This document shows, piece by piece, positions 35,875 to 45,880 of a stretch of DNA of 64,000 bases. The stretch's first letter is position 1; every line of letters starts with the position of its first letter. The notes under the pieces are model-generated. The model made no database searches and was not told the origin of the DNA. It saw only the letters and a program-made list of their open reading frames with translations. The position numbers and the translations under genes are program-made. Location: assembly GCA_024760545.1 (NCBI GenBank), contig CP060501.1, forward strand, positions 3,302,036-3,366,035. The letters run 5' to 3'. Source of the DNA: Nitrospira sp. (GTDB lineage: Bacteria > Nitrospirota > Nitrospiria > Nitrospirales > Nitrospiraceae).

Positions 35875-37207
35875 GCGGTATACGCGGCCTCGCATGAAAG
35901 CCATTTGGGATCTCAAGCATAAGTATGAGATCTGGCTGGAAGTCGAGTTGCAAGCGTGCGCCGCGTTCGAGCGGGTGGGACAGGCTCCGCGCGGGACGGC
36001 GGCAAAGATCCGCAAGCACGCGAAGGTCAATGTCGAACGAATCGCCGAGATCGAAAAGGTCACCAAGCATGACGTGATCGCCTTCCTCGAATCCCTCATG
36101 GATACGGTGGGACCGGAGCACCGGTTTCTCCATATGGGGCTTACGTCATCGGACATTGTCGACACCTCACTCGCTGTGCAAATGACGGAAGCCCTCGATC
36201 TGATTCTGGAGGGAATCAAGGAGTTGCTGGTCGTACTGAAACGACAGGCGTTTCGGTATAAGAGCCAGGTAATGGTCGGACGCTCACACGGGATTCACGG
36301 CGAGCCGATCTCCTTCGGGCTTAAACTCGCTCTCTGGTACGAAGAAGTCCGTCGCCACCAGGAACGTCTGCGGTCGGTGCGGAATGAGATCGCAATCGGC
36401 AAACTGTCCGGTGCGATGGGAACCTTCGCGCATCAGGGCCCCGATATCGAAGACTATGTCTGCGCAAAGCTCGGCCTAAAAGCGGATCCGGTCTCCAACC
36501 AAGTGGTCCAACGGGACCGTCATGCGTCCTATTCGGCGGCGCTCGCGTTGCTGGCGGCAAGCATCGAGAAATTTGCCGTCGAGATCCGCCACCTTCAGCG
36601 CACTGAAGTCCTCGAAGCCGAAGAGTATTTCTCCGAAGGTCAAAAGGGATCCTCGGCGATGCCGCATAAACGGAACCCGATCGTCTCGGAAAATCTGTGC
36701 GGCTTGGCGCGGCTGGTGCGGGCCAACAGTGTGGCGGCGATGGAAAATGTGGCCCTCTGGCACGAACGTGATATCAGTCATTCGTCGGTTGAGCGGGTCA
36801 TCATGCCGGACAGCACGATTTTGATCGACTACATGCTTGCCAAGATCACCGATCTGATCAAAGATTTGATCGTCTATCCGGACCGAATGCGCCGAAACCT
36901 GGAACTGACCGGAGGACTCATTTATTCGCAGCGGTTACTGTTGGCCTTGGTTGACAAGGGCGCGCAGCGAAAGGAGTCGTACGAAGCCGTTCAGCGCAAT
37001 GCCATGGCCTCCTGGAGGGGAGGAGGTGGGTTGCAGGAACTGGCAGCGAAAGATCCGTTTATCTCGCAGCATCTTAAGAAACATGAAATCGCAGCCTGTT
37101 TTAACCCCAAATATTACTTGCGTCATCTCGATCAGATCTATCGGCGGGTATTCGGGCGAGGCAAGTCCCGTTCATTCGGCACCGGGAAGAAGGGAACGAG
37201 ATCATGA
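35867..37207 (+). CDS. purB: Adenylosuccinate lyase
   Basis: PurB acts twice in purine synthesis, releasing fumarate from SAICAR and adenylosuccinate. The 446-residue protein has the fumarase/aspartase signature [11 protein letters not shown] (about residue 262), the [15 protein letters not shown]-type region ([17 protein letters not shown]) and [14 protein letters not shown]. It starts with GTG at 35867, overlapping nusB. It opens the purine gene run. Confidence 0.96.
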   Translation: MIERYTRPRMKAIWDLKHKYEIWLEVELQACAAFERVGQAPRGTAAKIRKHAKVNVERIAEIEKVTKHDVIAFLESLMDTVGPEHRFLHMGLTSSDIVDTSLAVQMTEALDLILEGIKELLVVLKRQAFRYKSQVMVGRSHGIHGEPISFGLKLALWYEEVRRHQERLRSVRNEIAIGKLSGAMGTFAHQGPDIEDYVCAKLGLKADPVSNQVVQRDRHASYSAALALLAASIEKFAVEIRHLQRTEVLEAEEYFSEGQKGSSAMPHKRNPIVSENLCGLARLVRANSVAAMENVALWHERDISHSSVERVIMPDSTILIDYMLAKITDLIKDLIVYPDRMRRNLELTGGLIYSQRLLLALVDKGAQRKESYEAVQRNAMASWRGGGGLQELAAKDPFISQHLKKHEIAACFNPKYYLRHLDQIYRRVFGRGKSRSFGTGKKGTRS

Positions 37208-37998
37208 CTCAATCGCTCGTGACGGGACTGATGCTCATTTGGTTGACGGTGGGACCCTTATTATCCGGCGTTCAGGCTGCGGCTGACCGCGAGAAGCTCC
37301 TCAGCGAGCCCGGAGTCTATGGCACGTTTGCAGTATTTGCTCTCGACGAGGAGTGGGTCAAGCAAGACCCCTCGACCCGCATCGCTCATCTGGCGACATT
37401 CAAAGGCGTCGTCGAACAGTATCGGGAGAAAGTGGCGATCGATCTCTACCTGCTTCGTGGGCTGTCCGATCAGGCCGATCTGTTGTTCCGGATCCACGCG
37501 ACGGAATTGCGTGATACGCAGGAATTTCTGGTCGATTTGCGAAGCAGCCATTTCGGGAAGCATCTCAAGACGGCCGGGGTCATGCACGGGCTCACTAAAA
37601 AACCGAATTATGTTCCAGGATTCTCGGATCAGGTAAAGGCTGAACTGAAAACCCTCAGCGAGCCGGGTCCGAAGCCCTATGCCATCGTGATCCCGATCAG
37701 GAAATCGCCCGAATGGTGGGGGCTGGATCAAGAGAAACGGGTGGGGATGATGCAGGAGCATACGGCGGCGACGCTGCCCTATCTGAAGACGGTCAAGCGA
37801 AAGCTTTACCACTCCAGTGGGTTGGACGATCTGGACTTTATCACCTATTTTGAAACATCCAAGCTGGAGGACTTTCATAGCCTCGTGTTGTCGCTCGAGA
37901 AGGTGAAGGAATTCCACTATACGCGCCGGTTTGGAAACCCAACTTTGCTCGGGACGATGAAATCGTTGGACGAGATCATTGAGATGTTGGCGCAGTGA
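37204..37998 (+). CDS. cld: Periplasmic chlorite dismutase (pentameric, lineage I type)
   Basis: Cld is a heme enzyme that splits chlorite into chloride and O2. A signal peptide (about residues 1-25, ending LLSGVQAA) precedes ADREKLL. The product is of the long, Nitrospira-type form: LYLLRGLSDQADLLFRIHA, GKHLKTAGVMHGLTKKPNY, the proximal heme histidine in MMQEHTAATLPYLKTVKRKLYHSSGLDD and, 13 residues later, the distal arginine (VKRKL) needed for activity, matching the spacing of the N. defluvii enzyme. GTMKSLDEIIE closes it. Its ATG overlaps the purB TGA. The substrate in nature is unclear; chlorite detoxification is inference. Confidence 0.93.
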   Translation: MTQSLVTGLMLIWLTVGPLLSGVQAAADREKLLSEPGVYGTFAVFALDEEWVKQDPSTRIAHLATFKGVVEQYREKVAIDLYLLRGLSDQADLLFRIHATELRDTQEFLVDLRSSHFGKHLKTAGVMHGLTKKPNYVPGFSDQVKAELKTLSEPGPKPYAIVIPIRKSPEWWGLDQEKRVGMMQEHTAATLPYLKTVKRKLYHSSGLDDLDFITYFETSKLEDFHSLVLSLEKVKEFHYTRRFGNPTLLGTMKSLDEIIEMLAQ

Positions 37999-38019
37999 GC
38001 TGAATCATCGAGGTCTATC

Positions 38020-38724
38020 ATGGCGACGGGGACGCTTCTTTACGAAGGGAAAGCGAAGAAAATCTTTCTAACGGGCAACCCGGATCAGGTCGTTCAGTAT
38101 TTCAAAGACGATGCGACAGCCTTCAATGCACAGAAGCGCGGCACCATCCTCGAAAAAGGTGTCATCAATAACAAGGTGTCGGAGCGGCTTTTCCGGCTCT
38201 TGGAGCAAAGCGGTGTCCGTACACACTTTGTGGAGCGACTGAACGATCGGGAAATGCTCACGAAGAAGGTGAGGATCGTGCCCGTAGAAGTCGTGGTGCG
38301 CAACGTGGTGGCGGGCAGTTTGGCCAAACGACTCGGACTGAAAGAGGGGAATCGGATTGATCCGGCGCTCGTCGAGTTCTATTACAAGAATGATGCGCTC
38401 GGTGATCCGCTGGTCAATGACGATCACCTTCGACTGATGAACGTGGCGACACCAGGAGTCTTGCGTGAGCTGCGCGAGTTGGGTCACGCGGTGAACAAGA
38501 TCCTCAAACCGTTCTTTGCTGAACGGCAGATGCGGTTAGTCGACCTCAAATTAGAGTTCGGCATCTTTCATAACAAACTGATCCTGGCGGACGAAATTTC
38601 TCCGGACACGTGCCGTTTTTGGGATCTGACGACCGGGGAGTCGATGGATAAGGATCGGTTTCGAAAAGATATGGGGAAGATCGAGGAGGCGTATCAGGAG
38701 GTGTTGAAACGGGTGTGTGGGTGA
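38020..38724 (+). CDS. purC: Phosphoribosylaminoimidazole-succinocarboxamide synthase
   Basis: PurC joins CAIR and aspartate using ATP. The 234-residue protein shows LLYEGKAKKIF, FKDDATAFNAQKRGTI, EVVVRNVVAGSLAKRLG, LRLVDLKLEFG-type text (RLVDLKLEFG) and DEISPDTCRFWD. Short bacterial form. It follows cld by 21 bases, so cld lies between purB and purC. Confidence 0.96.
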   Translation: MATGTLLYEGKAKKIFLTGNPDQVVQYFKDDATAFNAQKRGTILEKGVINNKVSERLFRLLEQSGVRTHFVERLNDREMLTKKVRIVPVEVVVRNVVAGSLAKRLGLKEGNRIDPALVEFYYKNDALGDPLVNDDHLRLMNVATPGVLRELRELGHAVNKILKPFFAERQMRLVDLKLEFGIFHNKLILADEISPDTCRFWDLTTGESMDKDRFRKDMGKIEEAYQEVLKRVCG

Positions 38725-38879
38725 GGAAGGGGATGGCGGGGTCATCCTCCTTGCTCGCGCAACGCGCATGCGGTACTCATGAAATTATGATCAAGGCGGG
38801 CGATGCTCGTTGCATGCGCGCAGTTGAGGACAACCCAGCCATGCCCTTCAACAGTTAAGGGAAGGGAAAAAGAACAAGG

Positions 38880-39095
38880 ATGCTGCGGGCATATTTGAAT
38901 TATGGCCTGATCGCATCGGTGGTGGTCTGGGCGGCCATCGTGGGCATGATGGCCTATCGGTTGAACGAATCGCCCTGGCGCTGGGCCTTTGTCGGCCTGG
39001 TGTTTGCCGGCGGGCTGACCGTCGCGGCCATCTTGTGGATCAAGAGATACGTCGATCGTCAGACCAAATCGGCCGATCAGAGGAGTCAAGAGTGA
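38880..39095 (+). CDS. Small membrane protein, unknown
   Basis: A 71-residue protein with two membrane helices (about residues 8-26 and 35-55) and a charged C-terminal tail ([17 protein letters not shown]). It resembles no family I can name. Its stop overlaps the purS start (GTGA), so it is translated with the purine genes. A 155-base gap separates it from purC. Confidence 0.6.
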   Translation: MLRAYLNYGLIASVVVWAAIVGMMAYRLNESPWRWAFVGLVFAGGLTVAAILWIKRYVDRQTKSADQRSQE

Positions 39096-39331
39096 AAGTC
39101 AAAATTCATGTGACGCTGAAGCAAGGGATACTCGATCCGCAGGGTAAAGCGATTGAGCATGCGCTGGACTCGCTGGGGTTCAAGAATGCCGCTAATGTTC
39201 GGGTAGGAAAGTACATGGAGCTGGAGCTCCAGGAGACGGATAAAACCAAGGCCGAAGTTGAGGTCAAGTCAATGTGCGAGAAGCTTCTGGCAAATACCAT
39301 CATTGAAGAATATCGATATGAGTTGGGATGA
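39092..39331 (+). CDS. purS: FGAM synthase small subunit PurS
   Basis: PurS is the small adaptor of the three-part FGAM synthase (PurS-PurL-PurQ). The 79-residue product has [24 protein letters not shown] near the start, [10 protein letters not shown] and [17 protein letters not shown] at the end. The start is the GTG at 39092 (overlapping the preceding gene); longer frames are not supported. Its presence with the short PurL shows the Bacillus-type FGAM synthase. Confidence 0.94.
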   Translation: MKVKIHVTLKQGILDPQGKAIEHALDSLGFKNAANVRVGKYMELELQETDKTKAEVEVKSMCEKLLANTIIEEYRYELG

Positions 39332-39347
39332 ACATGGCGAGGAACTG

Positions 39348-40061
39348 GTGAATATTGGAGTAGTGGTTTTCCCAGGCAGTAATTGCGATCACGATTGTCG
39401 GTACGTGATTCGGGATGTGCTAGGGCAAGATGTGACGATGGTGTGGCATAAGGAGACGTCACTCGCGGGGTTGAACGCGGTCATCCTGCCGGGCGGGTTT
39501 TCGTACGGTGATTATCTCCGGACGGGAGCCATTGCGCGGTTCTCTCCCGTCATGCAAGCGGTGAAGCAATTTGCCGCCGACGGTGGACTGGTGCTCGGGA
39601 TTTGCAATGGATTCCAGATTCTCCTCGAAGCGGGGCTGCTGCCAGGCGCCATGTTGCGCAATAAGTCGTTGCACTTCATCTGCCGCGAGACCTACGTGAA
39701 GGTGGAGAATGCCGCGACACCGTTTACGAATGGATGCACGTCCGGACAAGTGCTCAAGATCCCGATTGCGCATGCGGATGGGAATTACTATACCGATCCC
39801 GTGACACTGGCGAGCCTTCGGGCGAACGCCCAAGTGGTCTTTCGCTATTGCACGGCAGATGGAGAGGTCACAGAAGATGCTTGCCCGAACGGTTCGCTCG
39901 ACAACATCGCAGGTATCCGCAATGCCGAGGGGAATGTGCTGGGTATGATGCCGCATCCGGAGCGCTGCGCAGAGGCGGTGCTTGGTAATGATGATGGGCG
40001 GACTATCTTCCAGTCGATCATTGCGTCGTTGGGGCACAAAAAGTTAGCGCACGTGCGGTAA
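39348..40061 (+). CDS. purQ: FGAM synthase glutaminase subunit PurQ
   Basis: PurQ supplies ammonia from glutamine. The start is the GTG at 39348 (GAGG upstream), giving [17 protein letters not shown]; the longer frame into purS is rejected. The class I glutaminase nucleophile is in [11 protein letters not shown] (Cys), and the His-Glu pair in [10 protein letters not shown]. Length 237. Confidence 0.95.
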   Translation: MNIGVVVFPGSNCDHDCRYVIRDVLGQDVTMVWHKETSLAGLNAVILPGGFSYGDYLRTGAIARFSPVMQAVKQFAADGGLVLGICNGFQILLEAGLLPGAMLRNKSLHFICRETYVKVENAATPFTNGCTSGQVLKIPIAHADGNYYTDPVTLASLRANAQVVFRYCTADGEVTEDACPNGSLDNIAGIRNAEGNVLGMMPHPERCAEAVLGNDDGRTIFQSIIASLGHKKLAHVR

Positions 40062-40210
40062 GCGCTCCATATGCGAGAACAGTCAAGCGAGCTCGACAAT
40101 TGACCGAGAGCGTTGCCGAAGGATTGAAGATGAGAAGTGGTCGCGGTAAAGTGTGGAGGCAGTCAGTCGGTATCAGTCATGATCTTCTTTCATACATGAG
40201 GAGGGTTGAG

Positions 40211-40546
40211 ATGAGAGGTGTAGGTGCAGTATTGGCGGCGGTTGGGTTGTTGGCCTTCGGTTCGGGTGTCAATGCGTTTGCTGCCTCAGATGACGGCAGC
40301 AAGGTGGCGATAACGAGTCCGGCACAGGGAGCCAAGGTGGCGAGTGACGTCGAGGTGGTCTACGAACTTACGAAGGGGAACCAGGCGACGCACGTCCATT
40401 GTTTCGTAGACGGCGAATACCAGAAGGGCTGGAAAGGGACGGTCAAGGGGATGTCACCGGGCAGCCATGAGATCAAGGTCGTGGCGGCAGATAAAGATCA
40501 TCAAACGCTAGCCGCTGAATCAGCCGTGAAGGTGGAAGTACAGTAG
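40211..40546 (+). CDS. Small periplasmic Ig-like protein, unknown
   Basis: A 111-residue product with a signal peptide (MRGVGAVLAAVGLLAFGSGVNAFAA). The mature part is one beta-sandwich-like domain (VAITSPAQGAKVASDVEVVYE, VHCFVDGEYQKGWKG, SPGSHEIKVVAADKD), similar in style to small Ig-like/DUF4399-type modules. AGGAGGG precedes the ATG at 40211. It sits between purQ and purL with its own gaps; a large palindrome follows. Role unknown. Confidence 0.7.
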   Translation: MRGVGAVLAAVGLLAFGSGVNAFAASDDGSKVAITSPAQGAKVASDVEVVYELTKGNQATHVHCFVDGEYQKGWKGTVKGMSPGSHEIKVVAADKDHQTLAAESAVKVEVQ

Positions 40547-40576
40547 AACAATCGGGTTTTGCCTTTCAATCATCTG

Positions 40577-40610
40577 ACCGGCGAGGCACTCGATCGAGTG
40601 CCTCGCCGGT
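40577..40610. repeat. 34-bp perfect palindrome between a secreted-protein gene and purL
   Basis: Bases 40577-40593 and 40594-40610 are exact complements (ACCGGCGAGGCACTCGA and its reverse). It lies 30 bases after the stop of the Ig-like gene and 102 bases before purL. As RNA it would make a long stem; no T-run follows on either strand. Confidence 0.7.
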
Positions 40611-40712
40611 TACGCTTGCAGCGCTTGCGGCTGCGGCATGCATGTCCGGGAGCTGAACAGTCGGGAGATTGGAATATCCCATGGAAGTCTTTATCGCTGT
40701 GACCCTTAGGGC

Positions 40713-42965
40713 ATGATGCAGACCGGCACGTCGCATATCACCAAGGATCTGATCGCACAGCACAATCTGACGGGCGAGGAATACCAAAAAATCCTCGGCA
40801 TTCTTGGGCGCGAACCCAATCTGACGGAATTGGGCATGTTCTCGGTCATGTGGTCCGAGCACTGTTCATACAAGAGTTCGCGTGTGCACTTGAAGAAGCT
40901 GCCGACGACCGGGCCCCGTGTCGTGCAAGGACCCGGCGAAAACGCCGGGGCGATCGATATCGGCGAAGGACTGTGCGTCGTCTTTAAAATGGAGTCGCAC
41001 AACCATCCGTCGTTCATCGAACCCTATCAGGGAGCAGCCACGGGAGTCGGCGGGATTCTGCGCGATATCTTTACCATGGGGGCGCGGCCGATCGCGCTGC
41101 TCGATTCATTGCGGTTCGGGGAATTGCATTCGCAGAAGAATCGTCATCTCATGAAGGGAGTCATCTCCGGTATTGCGGGATACGGCAATTGCATGGGGGT
41201 CCCTACCGTGGGAGGCGAGATCGTCTTCAACGACATCTATGCGCTCAATCCGTTGGTCAACGTTTTTTGTCTGGGTCTTGCTCACAAGGACAAGATATTC
41301 CGCGGCACGGCAGCGGGCGTCGGCAATCCCGTGATTTATTTCGGCTCCAAAACCGGGCGCGACGGGATCCACGGTGCAACAATGGCCTCGGATTCGTTCG
41401 ACGATCAGTCGGACCAAAAACGTCCGACGGTGCAGGTCGGCGATCCGTTTACCGAGAAATTGCTGCTGGAGGCATGTTTGGAATTGATGGAGCGCGATGT
41501 GCTCGTCGGAATTCAAGACATGGGCGCCGCGGGTCTGACGAGTTCTTCTTGCGAAATGGCTTCCCGCGCCGGCAACGGGATCGAGCTGGACCTGACCGTG
41601 GTGCCGAGGCGCGAACCCGGCATGACGCCGTATGAAATCATGCTGTCGGAGTCACAAGAACGCATGTTGATGGTGGCGAAAGCCGGCAAGGAAGACGAAT
41701 GTATCGCAATTTGCCGGAAGTGGGATCTGGACGTTGCGGTGGTTGGAAAAGTGACGGCCGATGGAATCTTGCGTGTGACGGATCAGGGAAAGGTCGTCGC
41801 GGAAATTCCGGCCAAGGCCTTGGCCGACGACGGCCCGCGTTATGACCGGCCCTATCAGCCGCCGGCTTACCAAGACATGTTGACGAACCTGAATTACGAC
41901 GCCATCCCCGATGTGAAAGATGCGAATGCGGCCTTGCTGGCGCTGTTGGAATCGCCGACGATCGCCAGCAAGCGGTGGGTGTACGAACAGTACGATCATA
42001 TGGTGCGAACGAACACGACGGTGCGTCCCGGATCCGACGCGGCGGTGGTGCGGATCAAAGGCACGAACAAAGCGGTGGCGATGACGGTCGATTGCAACAG
42101 CCGCTATTGTCTGTTGCATCCCTATGAAGGCGCCCGTCTGGCCGTGGCTGAGGCGGCGCGCAATCTCGTCTGTTCCGGCGCCGTACCGATCGGCTTGACG
42201 GATTGTCTCAATTTCGGCAACCCCGAGCGGCCCGACATCATGTGGCAGTTCGTCATGGCGATCGAAGGGATGAAAGACGCCTGTGAGCACTTCCAGATCC
42301 CCATCGTGAGCGGGAACGTCAGCTTTTACAATGAAACCAACGGGCTATCGATCTATCCAACGCCCATGCTGGGTATGGTAGGACTTATCGAAGATTCCGA
42401 AAGAACGCTGACCCAGTGGTTCAAGCAGGAAGGCGACGATATTATCTTGCTGGGCTCCACTCGAGAGGATTTGGGAGGATCCGAGTACGTCAAGGTCGTT
42501 CACGCTCGCGAACAGGGATCGCCGCCGTACCTAAGCCTGGATACGGAAAAGGCGCTGCATGATTGCGTACTTTCACTAAGCCGTGACGGACTCTTGCAGT
42601 CCGCGCACGATTGTTCAGAAGGCGGCCTAGCCGTTACATTGGCGGAAAGTTGCATCTCTGCACCAGAACAGACTCTGGGCGCTGTGGTAAGATTGACGAG
42701 AAGCCGGCTTCGAAAAGATGCTGTTCTCTTCGGCGAGAGTCAATCGAGGGTGGTGATTTCCGCGCCGCCGGCTCATCAACAGGCGATTCTCGATCGGGCA
42801 AGGCGCTTCGGTGTGCCGGTGGAAGTGATCGGAGCGGTCACTGGTGACCGGCTCATCGTCCATATGAACGATGAACATTCAACGGAACAAGTGATTGATC
42901 AGCCGGTTGGGATTCTGCATGCTCGGTGGGGCCTTTCCTTGGAGCGAACACTGATCCAAGACTAG
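40713..42965 (+). CDS. purL: FGAM synthase large subunit PurL (small form)
   Basis: The 750-residue protein is the catalytic subunit that works with PurS and PurQ. Motifs: [43 protein letters not shown] (substrate/ATP region), [14 protein letters not shown], and in the second half [21 protein letters not shown] and [14 protein letters not shown]. No glutaminase domain is attached, as expected. It begins ATGATG; either may be used. Confidence 0.96.
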   Translation: MMQTGTSHITKDLIAQHNLTGEEYQKILGILGREPNLTELGMFSVMWSEHCSYKSSRVHLKKLPTTGPRVVQGPGENAGAIDIGEGLCVVFKMESHNHPSFIEPYQGAATGVGGILRDIFTMGARPIALLDSLRFGELHSQKNRHLMKGVISGIAGYGNCMGVPTVGGEIVFNDIYALNPLVNVFCLGLAHKDKIFRGTAAGVGNPVIYFGSKTGRDGIHGATMASDSFDDQSDQKRPTVQVGDPFTEKLLLEACLELMERDVLVGIQDMGAAGLTSSSCEMASRAGNGIELDLTVVPRREPGMTPYEIMLSESQERMLMVAKAGKEDECIAICRKWDLDVAVVGKVTADGILRVTDQGKVVAEIPAKALADDGPRYDRPYQPPAYQDMLTNLNYDAIPDVKDANAALLALLESPTIASKRWVYEQYDHMVRTNTTVRPGSDAAVVRIKGTNKAVAMTVDCNSRYCLLHPYEGARLAVAEAARNLVCSGAVPIGLTDCLNFGNPERPDIMWQFVMAIEGMKDACEHFQIPIVSGNVSFYNETNGLSIYPTPMLGMVGLIEDSERTLTQWFKQEGDDIILLGSTREDLGGSEYVKVVHAREQGSPPYLSLDTEKALHDCVLSLSRDGLLQSAHDCSEGGLAVTLAESCISAPEQTLGAVVRLTRSRLRKDAVLFGESQSRVVISAPPAHQQAILDRARRFGVPVEVIGAVTGDRLIVHMNDEHSTEQVIDQPVGILHARWGLSLERTLIQD

Positions 42966-42985
42966 TCAAGAGACCGCTGAGGATC

Positions 42986-44416
42986 ATGAACAAAGAACTG
43001 CCAATCCTATCCCCCGACAAGTTTCACGACGAATGCGCCGTCTTCGGCATCTTCGGCCACGAGGAAGCCGCCAATCTAACCTATTTGGGGTTGTATGCGC
43101 TGCAGCATCGCGGGCAAGAGGCGTCCGGGATTGTTGCGGGAGATGGGGAACAGTTCTTCATGCAGAAAGGCATGGGTCTTGTTGCGGATATTTTTCACAA
43201 ATCAGTGCTCGAGAAGCTACCCGGGCACATGGCCATCGGACACAATCGTTACTCTACCACCGGGGGCCACGATTTGAAGAATGTGCAGCCGCTCACCGTA
43301 AATTTTGCGCTCGGCAATTTAGCCTTGGCTCACAACGGCAATCTGATCAATGCCCAAATGCTCCGGCACGAACTGGAAGCCTACGGGGCGATCTTCCAGT
43401 CCACATCGGACAGCGAAGTCATCATCCATCTCATCGCGCACTCACGCGCAGACTCCTTTCTCGCACGGGTCGTCGATGCGCTGAACCAGGTGCGTGGCGC
43501 GTTCTCGGTTGTGTTGATGACCGACAACGGCCTGATCGCCGCGCGTGATCCCTACGGGCTCAGGCCTCTGTGTATTGGGCGCCTACGCAGCGGCTGGATT
43601 GTGGCCTCGGAGACCTGCGCGTTTGACTTGCTCGATGCCGAGTATGTTCGAGAGGTTGAACCGGGTGAGTTGATCGTGATCAGCGATCAAGGGCTCGACA
43701 GCCACCATCCGTTCCCCAAGAAGGATCCGGCCATGTGCGTATTCGAGTATGTCTACTTTGCCAGGCCTGACAGCCGAATTTTCGGGGCCAACGCTGTCTA
43801 CGCCACGCGCAAGGCGTTGGGGCGGCAGTTGGCTCAGGAGTCGTGGGTGCCGGCGGATGTCGTCATTCCGGTCCCGGACTCCGGCGTGCCGGCGGCGCTC
43901 GGCTATTCCGAAGGAGCAGGAATCCGCTTTGAAACCGGGTTGATCCGCAACCACTATGTCGGACGGACGTTCATCGAGCCGGAACAATCGATTCGCCACT
44001 TCGGTGTCAAGGTAAAGCTGAACGCAGTGCCCGAAGTGTTGGATGGGAAGCGAGTCGTCGTCGTCGACGATTCGTTGGTTCGCGGCACGACGAGCCGCAA
44101 GATCGTCAAGATGATCCGACAAGCCGGAGCAAAAGAGGTCCATATGCGGATCAGCTCACCACCGATTCTCTCGCCTTGTTTCTACGGAATCGACACCCCG
44201 ACCAAAAAGGAACTCATCGCGTCCGATCATTCGATCGAAGAAATCCGCAAGTACATCACCGCCGACAGTTTGGCGTATCTCAGCCTTGACGGTATGCTGA
44301 AATCCGCACCGAGGACACCCGATCAGTATTGTACTGCCTGTTTCACAGAGCGCTATCCTATCCCGTTTACCCGCGCAGAAGAGCTTCAGCTGGGCCTGTT
44401 CGAATCAGCGCGCTGA
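42986..44416 (+). CDS. purF: Amidophosphoribosyltransferase (Fe-S type)
   Basis: PurF starts purine synthesis by transferring ammonia from glutamine to PRPP. A short propeptide ends at HDE, so Cys in [13 protein letters not shown] becomes the catalytic N-terminus after cleavage. Seen: [34 protein letters not shown], and the PRPP loop [18 protein letters not shown]. Cysteines in [16 protein letters not shown] and YCTACFTER match the [4Fe-4S] ligands of Bacillus-type PurF. The ATG at 42986 is chosen (GAGG upstream). Length 476. Confidence 0.96.
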   Translation: MNKELPILSPDKFHDECAVFGIFGHEEAANLTYLGLYALQHRGQEASGIVAGDGEQFFMQKGMGLVADIFHKSVLEKLPGHMAIGHNRYSTTGGHDLKNVQPLTVNFALGNLALAHNGNLINAQMLRHELEAYGAIFQSTSDSEVIIHLIAHSRADSFLARVVDALNQVRGAFSVVLMTDNGLIAARDPYGLRPLCIGRLRSGWIVASETCAFDLLDAEYVREVEPGELIVISDQGLDSHHPFPKKDPAMCVFEYVYFARPDSRIFGANAVYATRKALGRQLAQESWVPADVVIPVPDSGVPAALGYSEGAGIRFETGLIRNHYVGRTFIEPEQSIRHFGVKVKLNAVPEVLDGKRVVVVDDSLVRGTTSRKIVKMIRQAGAKEVHMRISSPPILSPCFYGIDTPTKKELIASDHSIEEIRKYITADSLAYLSLDGMLKSAPRTPDQYCTACFTERYPIPFTRAEELQLGLFESAR

Positions 44417-44434
44417 GCATTCTGTACGGACGAT

Positions 44435-44782
44435 ATGACACCTCCCGACAGCGACAACAAGAATGAGTCTGAGACAAGAGGTCGACTCCGAGTCCCGGTC
44501 GACTATCCTGTGTTATTTACGGGAGATGAAGGGTCAGGCCATGGGACGGTGAGGAATCTGACACTCGCCGGAGGTGAGATTGAGAGCCATGTCCAGGTCC
44601 CTGTCGGGTCGCATGTGTGTCTCCATGTGCATCCTTCGGGCGCTCGGCCCCCGATCATCATTGGCCTCGCCGTCGTCCGTTGGAAGCATGGTGATCGATT
44701 TGGGCTCGAGTTCGTTCGATTTGAAGGCAAGGCGAAGGAACAGCTCGAGGACATGCTGAATCAGCGAGACGCGGTAGACTAG
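44435..44782 (+). CDS. PilZ domain protein
   Basis: PilZ domains bind cyclic-di-GMP. The 115-residue product is a single PilZ domain: the N-terminal arginine cluster (RGRLRVPVDYPVLF) and the later NLTLAGGEIES motif (normally D/N-x-S-x-x-G; here Leu takes the Ser place and Ala-Gly-Gly follows), then VVRWKHGDRFGLEFV. The changed motif could weaken nucleotide binding. It follows purF by 18 bases. Possible link to pilus or surface behaviour is inference. Confidence 0.8.
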   Translation: MTPPDSDNKNESETRGRLRVPVDYPVLFTGDEGSGHGTVRNLTLAGGEIESHVQVPVGSHVCLHVHPSGARPPIIIGLAVVRWKHGDRFGLEFVRFEGKAKEQLEDMLNQRDAVD

Positions 44783-44918
44783 TTCTATCCCCGCCATGCG
44801 GTTGCCGTCAAAAAAATTGCCATGGTAGGATGCAGTCTTCAAGAGCTGAAGGCGTATGCAGCTGCTAAGCTTTTCCATGAAGCAGAAGATCGTGGTCTGT
44901 CGATCACGGGAGGTTGCG

Positions 44919-45449
44919 ATGAAACGGATACTATTTGCGTGTGGACTGCTGACCTTCCCGGTGCTGTGTGTTTCACTGGTTCTTGCAGCCGGATTATTCC
45001 GGGTTGGAGAAAAGGCCCCGTCCTTCACTCTCACGGCCATGACCGGCGAAACCATATCGCTCGAATCCTACAAGGGCAAGGTCGTGGTGTTGGGACTGTT
45101 TCACATTTGTGACCCTTGCATGATGCAGGGGAGTACATTGCAGAAGGTCCATGAGTCTGTGCGAGGCAAGAACGTGGCAGTGCTGGGAGTCAATTCGTCG
45201 GGTGACGGTAAGCCGGAGGTCGGCGAATTCTTGTCTGGTTTCCCGGTCAAAGTCACCTATCCCTACCTTCTGGATCCCGCCAAGGTTACCGATAAACTCT
45301 ATGGTGGGGGAAGGTTTATCCCAAATGTTTATGTGATCGACCAACACGGAGTCATCCGTTGGCAGCGGGTCGGTAATATGGAGTTGGCCGCAGCCGATGT
45401 AATTGTTGCAGAGGTTGAAAAGCTGTTGGCGGGTGGAAACAAGATGTAA
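44919..45449 (+). CDS. TlpA-like thioredoxin-fold protein
   Basis: A 176-residue exported or anchored protein: a signal/anchor (about residues 1-25, RILFACGLLTFPVLCVSLVLAA), then an AhpC/TSA-TlpA-type domain (GEKAPSFTLTAMTGETISLESYKGKVVVLGLFHICDPC) with the redox motif C-D-P-C, and FIPNVYVIDQHGVIRWQRVG. Such proteins reduce cytochrome c apoproteins or periplasmic disulfides. The ATG at 44919 has GGGAGG upstream. Confidence 0.85.
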   Translation: MKRILFACGLLTFPVLCVSLVLAAGLFRVGEKAPSFTLTAMTGETISLESYKGKVVVLGLFHICDPCMMQGSTLQKVHESVRGKNVAVLGVNSSGDGKPEVGEFLSGFPVKVTYPYLLDPAKVTDKLYGGGRFIPNVYVIDQHGVIRWQRVGNMELAAADVIVAEVEKLLAGGNKM

Positions 45450-45608
45450 TGGGCGGGGTCGGATGTTTCTCAGAGCTCGCTGACCACCCGCTGAGACTCT
45501 ATCGAATTAAGAACGTTGGCGGCGGTCGGTCAATGCGCGCTGTGAGAGAAATTTCGGCGATTGACTTGTGGACAATTTAAGACGAAACCGCGAGGAGACA
45601 TACAAGCG

Positions 45609-45848
45609 ATGGATGAGATCGACGAAGGGAAACAAAATTTCCTGGAAATCATACGAGGGGTCGACGGATCTGTGCAAGTGGTAATTCCCGTGACCTCCTC
45701 CAACAGCATGTTCTTGATCTCGTTGACGAAGGGGACGAACAGGAAATTCATCACGGTGCCCGAAGACGATATCATTGACTTGCCCAACGACGCGAGCATT
45801 CAGGCAAAGATCACCAAGACGATCAAGGATGCCATCTCCGCTCTGTGA
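45609..45848 (+). CDS. Small conserved-looking protein, unknown
   Basis: A 79-residue acidic protein (MDEIDEGKQNFLEIIRGVDG, then SNSMFLISLTKGTNRKFITVPEDDIID) with no signal or membrane helix. Start chosen at 45609; GAGGAG lies upstream. It precedes the metallo-beta-lactamase-like gene by 32 bases. Function unknown. Confidence 0.65.
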   Translation: MDEIDEGKQNFLEIIRGVDGSVQVVIPVTSSNSMFLISLTKGTNRKFITVPEDDIIDLPNDASIQAKITKTIKDAISAL

Positions 45849-45880
45849 TCTCTGTGGTGTCGTGAGCCCCGGTACTTGCT

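Noticed and set aside
38760-38815. Inverted CGCGCATGC-like sequences after purC
   Set aside because: Short arms with a large irregular loop and no T-run; too weak to call a terminator.
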